Shown here piece by piece: positions 39,901 through 57,289 of a DNA stretch of 64,000 nt. The notes beneath the pieces are model-generated. The model was given only the letters and a program-made list of their open reading frames with translations, was not told the origin of the DNA and ran no database searches. Source of the stretch: Patagioenas fasciata (taxonomy: Eukaryota; Chordata; Aves; Columbiformes; Columbidae); contig NC_092526.1 of the NCBI RefSeq assembly GCF_037038585.1, positions 39,135,501 to 39,199,500 on the forward strand, written 5' to 3'. Both the position numbers and the translations under genes were made by a program. Within the stretch, counting starts at the first letter, position 1. Every line of letters starts with the position of its first letter.

Positions 39901-42900
39901 TGCCTTATATATTCAAATGTGTTCTGGTTAGGAACAGATTCCTTAAAGCAAAACTGCCTCTCCCTTCCTGTGGCAGACTTTGACTGGGTTTTGGAATAAC
40001 TAGTGGAATTACAACAGTCAATTGCCATTCAAGATAATTGTTTGGATATCCTGTTTCACTATTCTTTTCTAGGCTCTCTTAAGAGACACTGCTCAAAACA
40101 GAAACTGTTTCTCAGGTTCAGGGGAGACATAAATTGGAAGGAGAATATGCAAAGTGCCTTTATTCAAAGCACTTAGTGACTCTAGAAAAAAAAATTGTCT
40201 TTCTCCCTTTCTTAATAAAGTTGAACAGCTACAATGGAAAATTTACATTTTACGTGCCGGCTGCTTTCCCTTTCTACTCTTCCCTGACAAGACAGGCTTT
40301 TTTCTTTTACATAGCTGTTAGATTGACTTACTAACTTTTTTCCCCCCTCTAATTCACTCAAAAGGATTTCTTGTCTCAGAAGAGACCATGAAAGTGGCAA
40401 GGAGAACCATTTCTTTAGATTTCCTCCTCTTAGATGTAGTAGCCTTTTCTCTGCTGGGATTATTATTCCTAGAAGTTGACATTATGTTCATATAATGGTA
40501 GGAACATTACTAGAGAAGCGACAGGAATAACTGGGCAAAGGCAGCTGGTGTGCTGCTCCAGCGGACTGCAAAATGAGCAAGATTTGCTCCTTACGGCAGG
40601 TGCTTGAGCAATGGAAAAAAAAACATCAGGAGCTCTTACGGTAGAGGAAAGCACGGAGTGAGTTTGCTACTTATAAGGCTGGGAGCAAGGGGGACACGCT
40701 GGAAGTTTTCCCATTCTTCTTGCCCTTTTGGCAGCAGCACGGAAAGCAAAGCAGGGCCAGTTCTTCGTGTCCAATCTTCCCTTTGCTCCTCCCTGTCTGT
40801 TGTAGAAGTAGCAAGAAACTGTGGCTCATTCCTGGGTGGAAAAATGTAGGTATTTTCTGTGCTGTTGGTTAGCCTTTTGAGATGGCTTACCTTACCACAC
40901 AACTCCTGTGCATCACAGGTAGTGCTCTTGGAGCAGAGCTGCTTGTGGAACAGCAACAACTTGTAAAAAAAAAAGTAAAAAAACCCAATCAAACAAAAAA
41001 GGTACAGAAATTCTCTCTAGAAACTCCAGGCCAATTGAAGTTATATGTTTGGATGATTTTGAATCAATCTTTTCTTTTATAGCCACACAAAATTAGCTAA
41101 ATGTGCTAAAAGCAGAATGAGTGAAAATCAGGACCCTCTTGTTGTGAAAACTATGAAGCCAACTATTGCAAATACTGTATTATTTTAGAGGAGGATTGTA
41201 TGCATTAGTGAAATATGCCTTGCCAGTAACTAAAAGCCAGCATTTAGGCTGATTATGAACTTGAACTTGTAGTCTTACTGACTTTTTGGTTGCTCTCGAT
41301 CACAATAGTATCTTGTGACAGAAAATGTTTGGAGTTTGTCTTAGGTTTGTTTTGATGCTAAGCATTCTTGTAACCCAAGGCTACCAGTCTATATATCAGT
41401 CCATAAAATATTCTGCATGTGTAATGAAAAACAAAATAGACAAACCCAGTAAATATCTTTTGCTTAAAGCAGTGTTGTTCCAAATTCTGGTAAATAGCAT
41501 TAGCATTATTTTGATATTCTGTGCATCATGCTAGAGGCCTGTTTTATGAACCTCAATACATTTTTTTCACCTCTCCCTTAAAAGGAATTCAATTATTTTG
41601 TCTAAAATGACTCTGTGCAAATGGGATCTCATCCTGGCTGCACTAAAACAATAACTATGCCGTGATTTCCACTGTCTAACAAAATGCAAATGCAAACTTT
41701 AGTAATAGCAATTTGTCACCTCTGTAAAAGCCTAATTGTAGCTTGACTTTTTAAACTTTATTTTAGGCCTCTTGCACAGATGGAAAACTATTTAATCACT
41801 TGGAAACAGTGTGGCGTTTCAGCCCAGGGATCCCTGGTTATCCAAGGACATGTACATTGGATTTTTCAGTAAGTATTGTAACTAAGAGTTCCACATGCTA
41901 GGAACAGGGCATAGAAACAGTGTCCTTTAGAGACAGGAGTTTTCTGTGAGGTGTCTGCACCTCACAGAGCAGTCTAAGGATTGGTATTTCTCGCTATACA
42001 ATTCTGATTGTGCAGAAGTTTTTAGACAGTCAAATACAGAGGGAGAAATAATAAACATACTTTGCCATTGATCTCCTTTAATTACAAGTTAAGCGCTCTT
42101 GGTACCAGAAAGTAGGTACTCTCCCATCTATTCTAGTTGGCCTGCAGTTTGATCAGTTTAATGTCCTGGCTTCCAATTTTTCATGTATTTTGAGTCTTAC
42201 TCCTTCCTTCTATAATAACAGATTTAATAGATTTTTGCTGTCTTAATGATGGGATATCACTCCAGCTCAAGACCACGGCTCTTCAAATGGAGTATCTGAT
42301 TTAGTCTGTCACTCCTAGACAAGTTGTTTTCCGCTCAAGTTATTGCTTTTCCATTTTGTCTATTTAGTCTGTCATCACATTTTTTCTTACATTTTATAGC
42401 CTGTAGAGTAGGTGTTGCATTGAGCAGATAACTGAGGTTCAGAACAGGCTACAAAAGTACAGAGAAATGGGTTGATCCTGCTGCCACCTACTGGGATACT
42501 CTGCTTGAAAAATTATCTTCTGTAACTACAAAAAATAACTTTTGGATTATTAGTAAACTAGCACATGAATCTCCTTGGGTTAATAAATTTCAGCTTATTA
42601 CTGTATTGCACTTTGTACAGTTCAACAGTAAAAATTAATCTATAAGCACTCAGAAAAATTACATTTCTCATGGGATTTGCCAACAATGTCTGCATGTTAT
42701 TTGCATGTGGTATTTTAATTTCTCCAGGCAAGTAAGTACAGCAGGGAACTTTTCTAGGTTGGTTTCAGCTCTTAAAGGGTTTGGTATATAGACTGAAGCA
42801 CAGTACTGTTTTTACCATCTGCAAACTTCATAAATGCGTATTGTACCTCAGGCTTTCACACAGTTACTGAACACGATGCCAAACTACATGACAAATCTGA

Positions 42901-43715
42901 GACTTTCCAAAGGCACGTTAATTTTCATCATGCTTGAGGTCAAGCAAATGTAAATGAAGCTACACCTGGCTCATAGTCCAAGTAGTTTAATTACTTGTGT
43001 GATACTGTTTCGCAGTTAATATGCATTGCATAAGCAGCTTCAGAGAAGCTGTATTTGCTCCATTTGGCATTTAATCTGCTGACACCTCAGGAATGACAAA
43101 AATACATCTCAATCCGAAAGACGTGCTATAGCAGTAGTGATAAATGCACAGAAGCCAATGTGTTGCTTTTCCTACAAACAGCTCCAGTTGACCTGTAAGT
43201 CTGCTGTCTTGCATGCAGGGTTTTCTTCAGACGGCTTTTGTCCCCAAGTGAAATTCTGTGTACAAAGTAAATAAGTTATTTGTCAGTAGCTTTTCATTAT
43301 CCCAGATATTTTACTTCCATTCTGTGATACCTCATTTATTAAGTAAATACAGTTCTGAACAAAAGAGTCCTCTGACCATGGAATAAGGCTTTTCTTCACA
43401 GGCACACTCACCTATTGTTCAGTTTTATCTGTTCTTTCTCCCACAGCTGACTTGCAAACTGGAGATCCTTTCATGGAGTCCTCTATTTCTAACAGCATTT
43501 TACCACAACAGTACCTACAGGACAATCATCTCTATTTTCTTTAACAGGTTTCTTTTGAATTTCGCTCACTTCTACACTCAAAACTCGCTACGCTCTTTTT
43601 TGATGAAGTGGTAAAGCAGATGGTGGCTGCCTTTGAAAGAAGAGCATCCAAACTGCATGGCCCAGAAACAACCATACCTCGGGAGCTAATGCTTCACGAA
43701 GTGCATCAGACGTAA
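33694..43715 (+). CDS. COQ10B: Coenzyme Q-binding protein COQ10 homolog B, mitochondrial, complete
   Basis: Binds coenzyme Q in mitochondria and supports respiratory electron transfer and CoQ maintenance; it is a START-like (polyketide cyclase) lipid-binding protein. Exons 33694-33776, 37545-37691, 39084-39276, 41767-41868 and 43548-43715 give 693 nt and 230 aa. Exon 1 encodes an Arg/Ala-rich presequence ([15 protein letters not shown]), typical of a mitochondrial targeting signal. Exon 2 gives [12 protein letters not shown] and [20 protein letters not shown]. Residues from about 70 to 225 form the START-like fold ([70 protein letters not shown]), ending HEVHQT. The ATG at 33694 is the first ATG after the GC-rich leader and has a purine at -3 and G at +4. 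The region from ERRI onward is closest to the B paralogue. Exon 2 uses a weak donor, GG|GTTTGT. Confidence 0.97.
33990..34195 (+). mobile_element. CR1 3'-end fragment in COQ10B intron 1
   Basis: Sense-oriented 205-bp CR1 end, from GAAGAAACTTGTTCCTGG to CATTCTGGGATTCTGTGA, 214 bp downstream of the exon 1 donor. It is nearly identical to the copy at 32784-33138. An open frame that runs on from COQ10B exon 1 through this element is intron read-through and not a product. Confidence 0.92.
38528..38585 (+). mobile_element. Short CR1 3'-end fragment in COQ10B intron 2
   Basis: ACGACCTCCAGAGGTGCCTT followed by CCAACCTCAGCCGTTCTGTG is the CR1 3' terminus in sense orientation. Under 60 bp is left. Confidence 0.7.
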
Positions 43716-45065
43716 AAGGGATAATTGTAACAGCCTCCATCATAAACTCATTTGTACAAGAGGTGCCACGTCCTCCTTCAGGGCATCTGTTTCATGTCTG
43801 AGCTTTGTGTGTGACTTTATACTGTACAAACTCACCTGTTCAGCCAGATGTATATAGAATGTTCAAGCTACAGTCAAGTGCAACTTAAAGTGTTACCAGT
43901 AACAGACAGTTAGCAGCTACTGTAACACAAGGTATCTCAGGCTCCCATTTATGAACTTGCCCATCACAGCGTAAGTTCTGCCTTTTCCAAGCTTACTTTT
44001 TTTTTTTTTCAGCATTGTAACATATTAACTTAAGTTATTAGGAGCGTGAATGTAACTTAACAGCATCAACTCAAGCCAGGGAAGCTGACGCTCTGGCTTT
44101 GGGCAGTGCAGAACAGTTTGTGCAGCGTCCAGCAGCAGGTGCTTTTAATCCAAATGAGTGACAAGCATGAGGCTGGAGCCTCCAGCTGCTGCTTTCTGCA
44201 AGGAAAAACAACTCAGCCTGAGCACTCCTGAGTTTTCAGGAGTTAGATGTAAGGGCTACACAGCTCAGCTAATGCAAATAGTTCCTGTTCCAACAAAGCT
44301 TCAAGTCAATAAATGTTACCTCTTGGAGTGCTGGGTCACGGATGCACAACCGTCTGTCTGTCTGTCCTCTGCTGGCTGCAGCCTGGGCACACCAGGGACA
44401 CTTGTCACTAAATCCAGCAATAGAGCTCAACTTCAGTTCTTAAGAGTTTTTTCAGTACCATACTATCATTTATTTAATTAGCCCTTTACAATTGTTCCCC
44501 ATCTTGATTGAATTGTCAGTAGTTCTATTCCTTACATTAACCTTCTCTTTCCAACCTCTGAAGAAATGTAAATGGAACAGATTGTAACTCCTGGCTGGCG
44601 CTCCCTTCAGTACATCTTACCAAAACCAGGTGGAGCTTCAGGGCAGGTGTTGAGGCTGGTCCTTGCTCCTAAGTGTCTGCAACCTGCATGGTTACTAAAG
44701 AATAGTGCGTTAAATTACACAGGAAGGTATGTTTCAGGTCATTTAGATCCTTTTCCAGAAAGAGCAACTGAAATTTCACAGGTTGTATCTGTGAAGGATA
44801 GTCCTTACTCAAGGTAGGAAGCTGGGCAAAGTGTCAGCTGGATGAAGAGGTCAGTTTTAAAGCACTGAGAAGTTTGTAAAGTGATTTTGTTTGTGGAGAC
44901 AGAGTAACATATACAAGTTTGGAAAGCAGAGGTGGAAAGCAGGCAGAAAAGACTTTACACATTGATAGCACCAGCTGTGTCAGGTTTAAAAACAATAGGT
45001 GACAAACAAAGCAGTCATTTTTAAGGTTAAAGTAGCATCTAGGGTAAAATAACTAAAAATAAATC
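43716..45065 (+). other. COQ10B: COQ10B 3' UTR region with candidate poly(A) signals
   Basis: Non-coding DNA after the COQ10B stop (TAA at 43713-43715). AATAAA hexamers on the plus strand occur at 44308-44313 and 45058-45063. The first gives a UTR of about 0.6 kb and the second about 1.35 kb. COQ10B and HSPD1 converge here, and the HSPD1 poly(A) signal is at 45714-45719, so the mature transcripts need not overlap. Confidence 0.5.
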
Positions 45066-45713
45066 CTGGAGCACATTACCAGAAAGCTGGAAGTGTCAAG
45101 GACACAAGACACTACACCCAAGCAAGTATTAAAACTCCCCCCAACCCTTTGTTAGCAAAGCTGACCTGTTTGATCCCACAGCGCTATGGAAGATGCACAC
45201 AGAACAAGCACTACAGACCCAGCAAATAGAGTCAGTGCACGTGCCTTCTTTTCGTAGCATTGTTTAATATGCCAAAGAACTGCAGTGTCAGTTCAACTTA
45301 GACATTTCCTTAGCAAAACTAAAAGTCACCTGTATTTCAGAGAAACATTCCAGGCACAGGAATGTTTCCTGGAGGGGAATGACCAGTCATTTCCAAGCTT
45401 GTGTCAGATTTCTAGTAAATCTTAGAAGCAAGAGGGGGTCAAGGTTCTCCTGCGACTATGGCTTTGTGTGCAGATGAATAAGGTGATACATTTTGTAACT
45501 TTTGAGCAGTTTGTTTTATTACATAAAGGTCACATAACTGTATTGTTGCCTACTTTGTACACAATTGTCTAGTCTCACGCACAGTGGCTTCCAAGTTCTT
45601 CCTAGTACTGGCAAGCACCAATGAATTCTGAAACAGAATATCAAGTGCCTTAATTAAATCAGGACCTTGGGTAGATGGATCTTGCACCCAGTTATCAGGA
45701 ATGTACAAATGTC

Positions 45714-45719
45714 TTTATT
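45714..45719 (-). terminator. HSPD1: HSPD1 poly(A) signal
   Basis: TTTATT on the plus strand is AATAAA on the minus strand, 217 bp after the HSPD1 stop codon (TAA at 45936-45938). The resulting short 3' UTR is the expected size. Confidence 0.65.
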
Positions 45720-45935
45720 CAAAAAAATACAAAATAAATTATCTGTAGGCATGGACAATGACTGTAAACAATTACATGTGTTAAATGAAATCCAGTAACT
45801 GACGGTTACAGTGATTCTTTTAAACACCAGCCTCACTTCAGTCACTATCCACCCTCTTGCACTGACAGCTGAAGGTTTTGAAGTCGGAACTGTCAGTCTC
45901 ACAGCACAGCTCATGATGCGTCCCTGGCCCAGGAA

Positions 45936-52930
<6,995 letters not shown>

Positions 52931-53023
52931 ACAGCGGCCCATGTGGGGCTCCGCGCCGCCCAGCCCGGGAACCGGCATAGCCGCCCGGCCCCGCCCGTCG
53001 CGCCGGGGCGCCGGGCGCGCTGC

Positions 53024-53033
53024 GCGCATGCGC
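53024..53033. promoter_or_regulatory. NRF-1 palindrome, HSPD1 side
   Basis: GCGCATGCGC, the exact NRF-1 core palindrome, lies 44 bp from the heat-shock element. NRF-1 drives nuclear genes for mitochondrial proteins, which fits HSP60/HSP10. Occupancy is inferred, not shown. Confidence 0.7.
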
Positions 53034-53076
53034 GGTGAGCTCCTGCATGAACCACTCAGATTCCGGGGCCCGCCAA

Positions 53077-53094
53077 TTCCAGAACCTTCTGGAA
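53077..53094. promoter_or_regulatory. Heat-shock element (four perfect nGAAn units)
   Basis: The sequence TTC-CA-GAA-CC-TTC-TG-GAA matches nTTCnnGAAnnTTCnnGAAn with no mismatch. It is a high-affinity site for trimeric HSF1. It sits between the two divergent genes, about 270 bp from HSPD1 exon 1 and 295 bp from the HSPE1 ATG, so it can serve both. Confidence 0.92.
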
Positions 53095-53311
53095 CGCTCA
53101 TGCTCGCCGGAGGTCAAAGTTGAGCTGAGCTCACTTCCGGGCGGTGCCGGACCGCGGGGGCCGGCGGGCGCTGCGCAGCGCGGGCCGCGGTGCCGGCGGA
53201 ACCCTCGCACCCCCCGGACACGGGACGGGACCGGAGGACAAAAAAAACCGCGGCGGAATTAAAGCGGAGCGGGACCGAGGCGGGGGGCGGTGCTCCGCCC
53301 CGGGGCGGGCC

Positions 53312-53321
53312 GCGCATGCGC
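53312..53321. promoter_or_regulatory. NRF-1 palindrome, HSPE1 side
   Basis: A second exact GCGCATGCGC, followed by A as in the full consensus, 68 bp upstream of the HSPE1 ATG. A nuclear-receptor half-site-like GCTGACCTTT follows at about 53325-53334. Confidence 0.72.
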
Positions 53322-53388
53322 AGCCGCTGACCTTTCTCACGTGTGGCGCGGCGGCCCGGGCACTCGGTGGCGGGAGCGCAGCGGCGAC

Positions 53389-56300
53389 ATGGTGAGTGCC
53401 CGGGGTGCGCCGGGCCCGCTCCGCTGAGCCCGCCCGCTGGTGGGGGTCTCGCAGGACCCGGGCGGGCCCGCTTCTCGGCCGCGGGCGGGTTGCAACCGGG
53501 GCCCGCTGTCAGCCCACTGGCGCGCACGATGTGCCCGTGGGGAGAAGGGCGGGAAGGAGGGAGGTGACGGGCCATCGGCCGTTAGCGGCTCCGCGCTCGG
53601 CATCCCCGCCAGGGTCGGGAGCGATAACTCCGTGTCCGCAGCGGTCCGGTTCCGCCGCAAGGTCGCGCAGTCCTTGGGCACGGGCGGTATCGCCGCGGCG
53701 GGGGCGGCCGCAGGGGCTCCGGGTTCCGCACGCCGCGGAGCGAGCGGACAAACCGCCCGTGGTGCGGCCGCGACCGCTCGTTCTCTAGACTCTGTAATTG
53801 TGCTGGGGAGACCTCACCTGGGCGGCCGGCAGAGCTGCCCTTGTGCTTGCAGGGACGCTCTCTTAGGATCCTGCTGGCGTGCGGAAATAGCGTTTCTTAA
53901 AACTTATTGTAAAACGCCTCACTCGTAACTCTGACTGCTTATATCTGCTGACCACACAACACCTCTCTAAAAATTAATTTTAAAAACGATAGTCAGAGCT
54001 GTTATCTTTACAGCATCAAAATGATCGGAATTGACAGCCGTTTCGTTTTGTTTTCCATCATTGTGGTAGTAACATTAGTCTGGGGGACACGTCTTCCTTA
54101 CGCTTCGTTGCTGTTGTAGCTTTGCTTTCCCTCAGTTCTGAGTCCGTGCGTATTGGTGGGTGTCAGGAAAGGGCAGGTGGGCACCAGGGCCACCTTTCAA
54201 GCGGGTTTGGCGAGCGCTGGCTCCATGTGGCTTGGCAGGTGGCCATGGCTGTCCTGGGGAATCAAGGCAGTTCCTGACCTCTGCACCTTGGGATTCTGGT
54301 ACACGGCAGGTAGACACGCTGCTGGTGCTGAAATGCAGCTAGAAACAGTGAGAAATTGAATTAAAAACCCAAAATAAATAGAAAAAAAACCACAGAAGAC
54401 CCCATAACTCTTAAATAGGATTGAAGCAGTCAAGAGAAAAGTAGACCAGCCTCCTTATATTTAGGGACTTAAACCTAAAGTTTCTTGTAGAGTTGCAGTC
54501 TGTAGAAAGCAGCACAAGTAACAGCGTTCTTGCATCAGACTGCAGGAGCTGCGCATCATGGTGTGAAATGCCAGGCTTTGAAAGCACCCAAAAAAGACTG
54601 ATACAGGGTTCCTGGCCAAGGCTGCTGCTGCTTTACAGCAAAACACTCCACAAATAAAAACGCAGCTGTCCCAAGAGGTCCTTGATCATTGCTACATCTG
54701 GTTGTGAACTGCATAATTATAATAACATAATCAAAAATTATGTTCGCCAAACTATAATAATGAAGGGATTGGGATCAACCAGAGGTGTTTTAAACTTGTA
54801 ATTGCAATCTTGTTGAAATCTTGTTACAATGTACAACTATTTCCACAGGCAGGAAAAGCATTCAGGAAGTTCCTTCCCCTCTTCGATCGCGTTCTGGTGG
54901 AACGCTGCGCGGCTGAGACCGTCACCAAAGGAGGCATCATGATTCCAGAGAAAGCCCAAGGGAAGGTGCTCCAGGCAACAGTAGTAGCGGTTGGATCGGG
55001 AGCCAGAGGGAAGGTGAATGTCCTGAAGCGTTTTGTCTGGGTAGAATTCGTAATGGTGTGGTGGTGGCTGGAATATTTTCATCGGAAAGGGGTGTTTGCA
55101 GTGTAAACGTAGCGATAGCTCACAGAAATGGAGGACGGTGATGGGTGAGGCTGGAAGTGCAGATTCAAAGAGGAGGTGGAAATCCCAGGTTCTCCTGACC
55201 GGCTCTGACCTCAGATTCCAGCATTCTCTCATCATTTGTGAAGTGGAAAATACATGCCATTTAAAAATCTATATTATTTATTGATCTTTATAAGCAGCTT
55301 TAAACAGTATTGGCGTGGGGTTTTTTTGTTTTTTCAGTTTTAAATACCTAAGCAGTGTTTTGGGGGATATCTTGTTTCATCACTTAGCCAAAATCTGGAA
55401 GGACCATCAGCTTTTTGTGTTAACACGTGTTCTGTGACTTCCACGCAGGGTGTCATCCCAGGTGGCGTCACTCACTGTCTTGTGCTGTGCAAAATATCAT
55501 TGTCCATAAGGATTAAGCTTATGGGACAAAAGAAAATGAAGAATCAAAATTAATTAATTTTATACGTTGAATATGCATCTGGGATCATAAAAACAGGCAG
55601 TCCTGATGGGTTTCAGCACCAGGGTTTTTTCCCCACCACAGTAGTGTTCAGTTAGTAGCGATAGTGGAAAACAGGTTACATTTCAACTTGGGCATGTTGA
55701 CTCAGGCTTTTTCTTCACCATGAGTCCCTCCATATGTATCATGCTGGTTTGTGTCAGTATCTGCTTCTTAAAGCTTTGTGTTGTGAAATGGTGCTAATAT
55801 TTGACTAACATGCTGATAATGTATTTATAATACAGAAACATAATTAAGCTTTATCAGGTATCTCTAAACTGATTTGGCAGCAAGAGCGACAAGTTGATCA
55901 AAGTAACCAAGATAGGAAAGTACTTTTAAGTGGCACGTGAAGAAATTAGCCGTGGTTATAGAATATGGAAATGGAGTTTCCCTCTTCATTTTAGAAGGGG
56001 GTTTCATAGCCTGCCACTTAATTTCTCACATTAAATCCTATTCAGTGTGTCAAGTGAAGACCTCACAGTTGTATTTACACTTAAAACTAAATGAAAATCA
56101 ACGATATTCAGAAAACTACTGCAGTTTTACTGCCTAATTATTGCCTGAGAATCACCTGCTGTGCTTCTCTTCCTAGTAAACCTGTATATTCTTGTTTCAC
56201 TGTACAATGAAAATACAGCGCTGTTGTGAGTTCCTGAATGCTTTATGTGTAGTTTGGAGGACTTTTATTACACCTGTCTAAATTGTGAAAGACTAAGGAT

Positions 56301-56980
56301 TGTTCTTTTTCTTTCAGAATGGTGAGATTCAGCCGGTGAGCGTAAAAGTTGGTGAAAAGGTTTTGCTACCAGAGTACGGTGGCACTAAGATTGTACTAGA
56401 AGATAAGGTAGGTTTCCCAACCTTGTGAATGCAAATTAAGCCGGTTCCCAAAACGTCATACTGCCAGTGATAGAGTCTGTAGTTATTTCATCGGGTTCTC
56501 AGCATTCAAGAAATGCAGTTGTTGGTATTCAAGTGGGAGCAGCTGACTTGCTACTTCCACCCCTGCTTAAAAGGGAGTAACTGAGGAAATCTCTGGCCTG
56601 AACTTCGCTGGGTGGACAAAGTGGCTCCATGTGCCAAGAAAGAGCCCTAAAAGGCTTTGGAATTCCTGGGGGTATCCTTGCTGTTGACAGGAAGAGTTTG
56701 CAGAATTGTCTTCTAACAGCTCTTGCACCTCCTGCTACTAAAAATAGTAACTAGGTAGATTTCCCAAAAGATATCTTATGAATGAAATAAAAGTCGAGTG
56801 AAGAAGTAGAGCTCACATTGGTTAGCTCATTTTGATCTTGTACTTTGTGACTGGTAGCCCTGACTTCGGAACAAGACCATATTTGCAAAACAACTGATGT
56901 GACGCTACTAATGTTTCTTTTCTTTGCAGGACTACTACCTGTTTAGAGATGGCGACATTCTTGGGAAATACGTGGACTAA
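53389..56980 (+). CDS. HSPE1: 10 kDa heat shock protein, mitochondrial (chaperonin 10), complete
   Basis: Co-chaperonin (GroES homologue) that caps the HSPD1 ring in the mitochondrial matrix. Exons 53389-53391, 54849-55013, 56318-56407 and 56930-56980 give 309 nt, 102 aa, the length of human HSP10. Exon 1 contributes only the start codon (ATG|GTGAGT). Exon 2 encodes AGKAFRKFLPLFDRVLVERC and the mobile loop (ETVTKGGIMIPEKAQG, residues 24-39). The hydrophobic I31-M32-I33 is the contact with HSPD1. Exon 3 gives NGEIQPVSVKVGEKVLLPEY and GGTKIVLEDK. Exon 4 ends DYYLFRDGDILGKYVD. The basic N-terminus acts as an uncleaved mitochondrial signal in known orthologues. Poly(A) hexamers lie at 57121 and 57267. 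Confidence 0.98.
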
Positions 56981-57120
56981 ACTTGTTGCAGTATCAGTTG
57001 TCCATTCCACTATAATGCTGAAATTTTTCTTTCATCATGTAAATAATGTCCTTTATTTTATAATAAGCAGGCATTGAGTCTCTGAAATAACTTGCGATCT
57101 CACTGTAATGATGGAACACA

Positions 57121-57126
57121 AATAAA
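57121..57126 (+). terminator. HSPE1: HSPE1 poly(A) signal
   Basis: AATAAA 140 bp after the stop codon, the most likely main signal for the short HSPE1 3' UTR. A second AATAAA at 57267-57272 could give a slightly longer form. Confidence 0.7.
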
Positions 57127-57289
57127 AACATGTACAGTCAGAAATGAGTTGCTCTTGCCTGAGTTCCATTGAACAGTGACATTCGGATGACTGCCAACCA
57201 GCCTTAATTATTCCAAACAACATCATTTTATATCCTTCTCTGTACTGAGATTGTAAAGGTCTTTACAATAAACGTCTAAAACTATTCTG

